DNA of 48,355 bases from Halolactibacillus halophilus. Lineage in GTDB: Bacteria > Bacillota > Bacilli > Bacillales > Amphibacillaceae. Both the position numbers and the translations under genes were made by a program. This document shows, in pieces, positions 43,729-48,355 of the stretch. Under the pieces are notes generated by a model, which saw nothing but the letters and a program-made list of their open reading frames with translations, ran no database searches and was not told the origin of the DNA. The stretch is from assembly GCF_900115605.1 (NCBI RefSeq), contig NZ_FOXC01000020.1:1-48355 (forward strand). Reading direction: 5' to 3'. The stretch's first letter is position 1. Each line of letters begins with the position of its first letter.

Positions 43729-44574
43729 TTATTCTTTTACAGCACCAGCTGAAATACTGCTGATAATATATTTTGATAAAAATACAAAAGCAATCATAAT
43801 CGGTACAACCGAAATAGCAATACCTAAGTACATTGCCCCTAAATTCTGAGCAACTTGTGACCCTCGTAGAGCCCCCATCATAACCGGTAAGGTATATTTT
43901 TCCGGACTGAATAAAACAACGAGTGGTAAAATATAGTTATTCCATGACCCGATGAAAGCGAAAATCGCCATTGTTGAGATGGCTGGCATCATCATCGGAA
44001 TTCCAATCTTGTGAAAAATCTTGAACTCCCCTGCCCCATCAATTCTAGCTGCTTCAATCAATGAGCTATGCAAGACACTAGACAAGAATTGTCTTAAGAA
44101 AAACACAGTAAAGGTCGAGGCAATCGATGGAACAATTAACGGAACGTAACTATCAAGTAAGTTAAACGTACGCATAATATCATAAAAACCAATTAAGCCA
44201 AGTTGACCTGGTACCATCATTAAGACGAGAATCATTACAAATAAAAAGTTAGATCCTTTAAATTTATAAATCGCAAAACCAAACGCTGTTAGCGCTGAGA
44301 AGTAAGAACTTAGGACCGTTACTGCGACGGCAACGATTAAACTGTTTAAAAACCCGCGCCAAAGATTCATATATTCAAGTAACACATTATAATTATCTGC
44401 AATAGCTGTACCGGGAATCAACGTAAAACCTTCTTTTAAAATATCACTATTTGAACGCGTCGCATTAACTATCATCATATAAAACGGAATAAAACTAATC
44501 ACGACGAGCAGTGCGAGTAAAAAGTAGAAGAAACCTTTAGTTATTTTTTGTTTATTGCTTTTTTCTGATCGCAT
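43729..44574 (-). CDS. Carbohydrate ABC transporter permease (MalG/AraQ type)
   Basis: Inner-membrane permease of 281 aa with six predicted helices. It carries the EAA loop SLIEAARIDGAGEFKIFHKIGIPMM, which docks the ATPase. The N-terminal ITKGFFYFLLALLVVISFIPFYMMIVNATRSNSDI is typical of the MalG-like subunit. It forms a heteromeric channel with the MalF-like partner, whose gene ends 5 nt upstream. No ATPase gene is in the operon, so a shared MsmX-type ATPase encoded elsewhere is inferred. Confidence 0.95.
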   Translation of the reverse strand: MRSEKSNKQKITKGFFYFLLALLVVISFIPFYMMIVNATRSNSDILKEGFTLIPGTAIADNYNVLLEYMNLWRGFLNSLIVAVAVTVLSSYFSALTAFGFAIYKFKGSNFLFVMILVLMMVPGQLGLIGFYDIMRTFNLLDSYVPLIVPSIASTFTVFFLRQFLSSVLHSSLIEAARIDGAGEFKIFHKIGIPMMMPAISTMAIFAFIGSWNNYILPLVVLFSPEKYTLPVMMGALRGSQVAQNLGAMYLGIAISVVPIMIAFVFLSKYIISSISAGAVKE

Positions 44575-44579
44575 ATCAT

Positions 44580-45476
44580 TTATTCTCCCTTCACACTTTT
44601 TCGGTACATCGCTTTAAAGGTGATCAGTGAGAAACACACTGTGATAATAAATAACCCATAAGCAATGGCAGCGGCATAGCCGTAATTATTAAATTTAAAG
44701 GCTTGATTGTATAAATACAAGACCATTGTATTCAGTGACCCTTGTGGTGACCCGCGACCATCGGTCAGTAACATCGGTAAATCAAAGATTTGTAAGCCAC
44801 CAATTAATGATGTAATTAACACATATAACATAATTGGTTTTAATAATGGCAAGGTAATCTTTGTAAACATTTGGAGGCGATTAGCACCATCAATCAACGC
44901 TGCTTCAAAGTAATCATTTGAAATACCAGAAATTCCGGCCATTAGAATAATAAATGTATTACCAAACCACATCCATGCTCCGATTAAAGCAACAGACCAT
45001 CGTGCTGTTGTTGGATTGTTTAACCAATTGATTGGTTCATTAATCAAACCTAAGTCAAGTAATAAGTGGTTAATCGTTCCGTGATGCCAACCGAGCAAGA
45101 TACCAAAGAGTAACGCGACAGAGGCTATCGTGATTAAGTTGGGTAAATAAAAGGCGGCTCTAAAAAAGCTTAAACCTTTCATTTTAAGGCGAATATCAGA
45201 GAATAATAAGGCTAGCAGTAAGGCAATGCCTAACTGGAACCCAAAGTTAATTCCCCATATGTAGATTGTATTATAAAAAGCCTCCCAGAAATAATCATCA
45301 CTTATTAAGCGTTGATAGTTTTCCATTCCAATAAAAGCCGCATCACCGAAGCCACTGTAACTTGTGAAACTATAGTAAAATGTTAGTACAATCGGGTAGA
45401 CAGTAAAGGTAAGAAATACTGCGAAAAATGGCAAGATAAAAAGATAACCGTACTTGTTTAATTTGCTTTGCATCAT
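44580..45476 (-). CDS. Carbohydrate ABC transporter permease (MalF/UgpA type)
   Basis: Permease of 298 aa with six helices and the EAA loop DYFEAALIDGANRLQMFTKITLPLL. The N-terminal LFILPFFAVFLTFTVYPIVLTFYYSFTSYSG is typical of MalF/UgpA-type subunits. GGGAGAG precedes ATG codons at 45476 and 45473; either may be used. It follows the binding-protein gene across a strong hairpin and is nearly contiguous with the second permease. Confidence 0.95.
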   Translation of the reverse strand: MMQSKLNKYGYLFILPFFAVFLTFTVYPIVLTFYYSFTSYSGFGDAAFIGMENYQRLISDDYFWEAFYNTIYIWGINFGFQLGIALLLALLFSDIRLKMKGLSFFRAAFYLPNLITIASVALLFGILLGWHHGTINHLLLDLGLINEPINWLNNPTTARWSVALIGAWMWFGNTFIILMAGISGISNDYFEAALIDGANRLQMFTKITLPLLKPIMLYVLITSLIGGLQIFDLPMLLTDGRGSPQGSLNTMVLYLYNQAFKFNNYGYAAAIAYGLFIITVCFSLITFKAMYRKSVKGE

Positions 45477-45491
45477 GTGCTCTCCCTTCTT

Positions 45492-45530
45492 AAAAAAACG
45501 TCAGGGAGTAAGTATCTTACTCCCTAGACG
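45492..45530 (-). terminator. Internal terminator-like hairpin between binding protein and permease genes
   Basis: On the minus strand CGTC-T-AGGGAGTAAG pairs with CTTACTCCCT-GACG, followed by T7. It stands just after the binding-protein stop codon. Such leaky structures let the binding protein be made in excess over the permeases. Confidence 0.75.
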
Positions 45531-45544
45531 AGTCCAATCCTTAT

Positions 45545-46879
45545 TTATTGTTCGTCTGGTGTGATGATATCTGGGTATGAGCTATTAACTAAATTATAGA
45601 ATTCTGCAATTGCTTCATCCTTTGTTTTAACACCTTCAACATACTCTGACACAACCGTACCAAACATACTATCCAGTTGTTGATCATAACGTGTTACAGT
45701 ATCTGGATTTATTTTTTGAGCTTCTTCTAAGAAGAAGGTGTAATTGTTTTGACCATCTAAGAAGTCTTCACTAAATTCATCTTTAATTTTGTCTGTGACA
45801 GGGAGGTATGATAACACATCACCTGTTTCCATTGCCCAATCCGTTAAGAATTCTTCATCATGCGTCATCATTTTAATGAATTCCCATGCAAGATCTTTGT
45901 TTTCAGATTGAGAGTACATACCTAACCAAGTTCCACCCCAGTAGTATGGATTCGGACCACTTGTAACTGCCCAGTCACCAGCTGTTTCTTCAACATTTTC
46001 CTTTAACACACTGTGTAAGCCCCATGTAGGTAATGCATAGCTAAATACTTCAACTTCTGTTTCAGCTTCTTCTGCAACCTCATCCCAACCAGCGTTATAG
46101 TTGATTGGTCCGTCCATCGCAGCAAACCATGAAGGTGACCATTCTGGCGCAAATGCTGTTAAATCTTTTTCACGTAGTTCTTTCGCATAATCAAAGTAAT
46201 TTAAGCGACCTTCTGTCATATTTAATTCATTGTCTTCATTTACCCATGGTTGTGGGTCTTGACCCTGCGCAAACCAACGTATGGCACCTTCGTCAGGGAA
46301 TAAACGGTAACCAGCCTCTTTCAACTGATCGCCTGCTTCTAACATTGATTCACGCGTTGAGAACATTTCCCCAATTTCAGCTAGGTCATCTGTTCCAAAT
46401 ACTTCCTGGGCAATGCTACGACGGTAGAAAATACCACCTGGTGTTGTTTGCCATGACAGTGCTTTTACTTCTCCGTTTGAATTACGTCCAAGTTCAAACA
46501 CATAATCAATGTAATCATCTTCAATGTCATCAACATTATAAGGTTCTTGGTTTAATGTTTCCCAGTAGCCTTGTTCAATCCAGTCCTTGATAAACGCAAG
46601 CTCACCGGTGAAGATATCGGGTGCCCCTTGTCCACTTTCAAGTACCGGACGAAGACGTGTTGGATAATCTTCAATTGGCACAATCGTTAATTCAACCTCA
46701 ACATCGAACTTTTCTTTAAATGTTTCAATCGCTGGTTCTAATTCATCAGTAAAGGACCAAACCGTTAATGTCTTCTTACCAGACGATGCACCATCGCCTC
46801 CTCCTGATTCAGAATCACCACAAGCAGCTAATCCCAATGTTAATAACGCCATCATTAATAATGCAAACACCTTTTTCAT
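45545..46879 (-). CDS. Carbohydrate ABC transporter substrate-binding lipoprotein
   Basis: Extracellular binding protein of 444 aa. The signal peptide ends in the lipobox GLAAC, followed by a short Ser/Gly linker, then the family 1 solute-binding fold (KKTLTVWSFTDELEPAIETFKEKFDVEVELTIVP). It captures a sugar or oligosaccharide for the two permeases downstream; with the GH3 enzyme in the operon a beta-glucoside is a reasonable guess. An ATG at 46894 is also in frame; ATG 46879 is preferred because it gives a normal signal peptide and has GGGTG upstream. Confidence 0.93.
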   Translation of the reverse strand: MKKVFALLMMALLTLGLAACGDSESGGGDGASSGKKTLTVWSFTDELEPAIETFKEKFDVEVELTIVPIEDYPTRLRPVLESGQGAPDIFTGELAFIKDWIEQGYWETLNQEPYNVDDIEDDYIDYVFELGRNSNGEVKALSWQTTPGGIFYRRSIAQEVFGTDDLAEIGEMFSTRESMLEAGDQLKEAGYRLFPDEGAIRWFAQGQDPQPWVNEDNELNMTEGRLNYFDYAKELREKDLTAFAPEWSPSWFAAMDGPINYNAGWDEVAEEAETEVEVFSYALPTWGLHSVLKENVEETAGDWAVTSGPNPYYWGGTWLGMYSQSENKDLAWEFIKMMTHDEEFLTDWAMETGDVLSYLPVTDKIKDEFSEDFLDGQNNYTFFLEEAQKINPDTVTRYDQQLDSMFGTVVSEYVEGVKTKDEAIAEFYNLVNSSYPDIITPDEQ

Positions 46880-46913
46880 ACATGCTTCACCCATTTCTTA
46901 GTTTTTAATTAAT

Positions 46914-46923
46914 AAAGCGCTTT
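46914..46923. promoter_or_regulatory. LacI/CcpA-type operator near the transport operon start
   Basis: The 10-bp perfect palindrome AAAGCGCTTT, extended to TCGAAAGCGCTTTA on the minus strand, lies 35 nt before the binding-protein ATG. It is a typical core for LacI-family or CcpA repression. Confidence 0.6.
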
Positions 46924-47208
46924 CGATACAAACAAAAAATATATACACTTTTAAATCAACACTCATCAGATAACGTTGCTAAATAAATAGCACACTTGTA
47001 CCTAAACCGCTTTACATAACGCACCGGTAATACATAATCTGATAAAATACTAGCGTCATCAAAATGAATAACCCTCACAACATGGTTCGCACGAATTACA
47101 TGACTTATGTAAGGCGAGACCGCTGTATAAACAGTGCATGTTTCTTTTTTCTAACGTTTAGTACGATGAAACCATAATAATAAATATTACTTTGTGGATT
47201 TTTAAAAC

Positions 47209-47220
47209 GAAAGCGCTTTC
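47209..47220. promoter_or_regulatory. Second LacI/CcpA-type operator
   Basis: GAAAGCGCTTTC is a 12-bp perfect palindrome about 330 nt upstream of the operon start. With the proximal copy it could support repression by looping. Confidence 0.5.
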
Positions 47221-47291
47221 CAGTTAAAGATAACCCATTTTACACTATAAGTCAATACTATTTTTCATTTTTTAAAATTAGACTTTATCGC

Positions 47292-47343
47292 TTTAGAGCG
47301 AGAAGACACCTTCCTCAAGTGCGTCAGCACTAGGTGGGTGATG
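47292..47343. repeat. IS605-like left-end hairpin
   Basis: TTTAGAGCGAGAAGACACC begins the shared motif. It is followed by TTCCTCAA, a GTGC-GTCA-GCAC hairpin and TAGGTGGGTGATG, with CACCT/AGGTG outer pairing. It stands about 100 nt upstream of the TnpB-related gene and shares its flanks with 33219-33291. This fits the subterminal hairpin of an IS200/IS605-type element. Confidence 0.55.
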
Positions 47344-47441
47344 AATCGCTTGTTTTGAATATTTTTGAAGTAACAAACATATATTCCGCGTGATATAATT
47401 AGAGTACTAACAATGACCGTCAAAAATAAAGAGAGGGTGAG

Positions 47442-48355
47442 TTGAACTTTAAGAAAGATCGATATGAAAAACAACAGACACAACTGGCAAGCAAAGTGGC
47501 AGGTGTGTGTTTTGGGAGTAAAAAACTTGCGCGCGGCCGGTTAACACAAAAGGCGTATTACGCGAACCTTAAGCGTTGGCAAAAGCGTTGGCAAAAAGAT
47601 TGGACAGCGGCGCGTTACGGTAAGATGACTATTTCAGGACGGAAAGATGCCAAATCAGGTAACTTTGTCTTTCATTATCACCCAGAGACGCATACCCTTA
47701 CCTTTAAAGCGATCGACCAATGTGTCATTCATCTCTCTGACGTTGTTTTTCCTTATGGTCAAGATCATGTCAATCATGCCATTCAGACACAAATGAACCT
47801 GAAAGATAAGTTGAAATATGGGAAGCCGATGGGATGGTCGCTTGAGGACCATGGTGACTACTATATCGTTAAATGCTTAATTGATGTACCGGTTTCACCC
47901 TATTTGAATACCTCAACATCAACGGGTATGGTTGGTGTTGATTTGAATGTGAATCATATCGCCGTCGCCAATATCAACGCCATAGGTCAATGTGTGGATG
48001 CTTTTACCCTTCCGTTTAACTTAGAGGGTAAAACCAGTGGACAGAGGGCGAAAATCATCGAAGCAGAGGTTATTGCCCTCGTTGACTATGCTGTTAAACA
48101 TCATAAGCCACTCGCGATTGAAAACTTGGATACGACGCGGTCCAAAGTGTCGCGTCCTTATGGGAATAGGAAAGCCAATCGCCAAATGAGTCAGTTTGCT
48201 TATCAAAAAATGATCCTAGCGATCAAGTCAAGAACCGAAAAAATGGGGGTGGCTGTCTACGTTGTTAACCCTGCTTATACCAGTCAAATTGGCAAGATGA
48301 AATATATGAAGCGACTCGGTGTGTCCATTCACATGGCAGCCGCTTATGTCATTGC
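47442..48355 (+). CDS. IS605-type TnpB-related protein (partial, runs off the window)
   Basis: The frame is open from 47430 to the window end; a TTG at 47442 with GAGAGGG upstream is the likely start. Over 304 visible residues it shows the TnpB/RuvC fold: RuvC-I Asp in GMVGVDLNVNHIAVANI, RuvC-II Glu in LAIENLDTTRSKV, and the NPAYTSQIGKMKYMK segment. The usual CxxC...CxxC zinc finger is not seen in the visible part, where typical TnpB would already begin it, so this belongs to the TnpB-related branch of IS605 accessory proteins. No tnpA lies upstream. The last part, including the RuvC-III Asp, is outside the window. Confidence 0.85.
   Translation, partial: MNFKKDRYEKQQTQLASKVAGVCFGSKKLARGRLTQKAYYANLKRWQKRWQKDWTAARYGKMTISGRKDAKSGNFVFHYHPETHTLTFKAIDQCVIHLSDVVFPYGQDHVNHAIQTQMNLKDKLKYGKPMGWSLEDHGDYYIVKCLIDVPVSPYLNTSTSTGMVGVDLNVNHIAVANINAIGQCVDAFTLPFNLEGKTSGQRAKIIEAEVIALVDYAVKHHKPLAIENLDTTRSKVSRPYGNRKANRQMSQFAYQKMILAIKSRTEKMGVAVYVVNPAYTSQIGKMKYMKRLGVSIHMAAAYVI

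Larger units (their letters stand above)
46880..47441. other. Intergenic region upstream of the transport operon and the TnpB-related gene
   Basis: Two operator-like palindromes (AAAGCGCTTT 46914-46923; GAAAGCGCTTTC 47209-47220) and a transposon-end-like hairpin (47292-47343) are present. No ORF is supported. The promoter of the transport operon lies here but could not be fixed. Confidence 0.45.

Noticed and set aside
46105-46590. Open frame of 161 aa on the plus strand
   Set aside because: It is antisense to the binding-protein gene, has no Shine-Dalgarno and shows low-complexity His/Leu/Gln composition typical of shadow frames.
47265-47483. Open frame of 72 aa on the minus strand with a hydrophobic N-terminus
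   Set aside because: It overlaps the transposon-end hairpin and the start of the TnpB-related gene, lacks a ribosome binding site and matches no family.

Overview
The window is a low-GC Firmicutes chromosome segment. The order degS-degU-degV-comFA-comFC-yvyF-flgM-flgN-flgK-flgL-yviE-fliW-csrA-hag matches the Bacillus subtilis competence/flagellar locus. This points to a motile Bacillaceae-type bacterium, perhaps close to the Amphibacillus/Halolactibacillus group (genus is inference only). No rRNA, tRNA or CRISPR array was seen.

Layout. 1-1340: a YegS/DagK-type lipid kinase (+). 1434-8610 (-): a chemoreceptor, a small YjfB-like protein, a short flagellin, a giant repeat-bearing flagellin whose first codons are cut off by an in-frame stop, and a small helical protein that may be a chaperone. 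8815-10337 (-): the main flagellin hag, followed by a group I intron and a second copy of the flagellin C-terminal coding segment. 10496-16667 (-): csrA, fliW, yviE, flgL, flgK, flgN, flgM and yvyF. 16824-22528 (-): comFC, comFA, degV, degU, degS. 22865-31537: mixed housekeeping and envelope genes (yvyE, a VanZ-like protein, a class D sortase with a lipoprotein penicillin-binding protein, an aromatic acid exporter-like protein, two paralogous SurA-like lipoproteins, ydjO, an aldo/keto reductase). 31613-38910: central carbon metabolism (glpK, ppc, a fructose PTS permease). 39097-40101: an EAL phosphodiesterase. 40163-46879 (-): a glycoside import operon (binding protein, two permeases, a YesL-family protein, a domain-permuted GH3 beta-glucosidase). 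47292-end: an IS605-like end and a TnpB-related gene that runs off the window.

How it fits together. Sigma-D type promoters (GCCGATAT-like -10 boxes) precede yvyF, hag, the short flagellin, the giant flagellin (weak -35) and the chemoreceptor. This marks a late-flagellar regulon restrained by FlgM. FliW and CsrA lie directly upstream of hag, and the hag leader carries a hairpin with GGA in its loop plus a GGA-containing Shine-Dalgarno, the expected CsrA targets. DegS/DegU sits beside the competence and flagellar genes, as in B. subtilis. CcpA-type (cre-like) or LacI-type palindromes occur near the reductase, ppc, the fructose PTS and the glycoside operon.

The most unusual content is the flagellin block. 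The main flagellin is followed by a group I intron and an alternative C-terminal exon, so splicing could change the flagellin C-terminus. Next to it a flagellin of about 1136 codons carries roughly seven tandem domains of 65-95 residues where the variable domain should be, and it is interrupted by a TAA codon 21 codons after its natural start.
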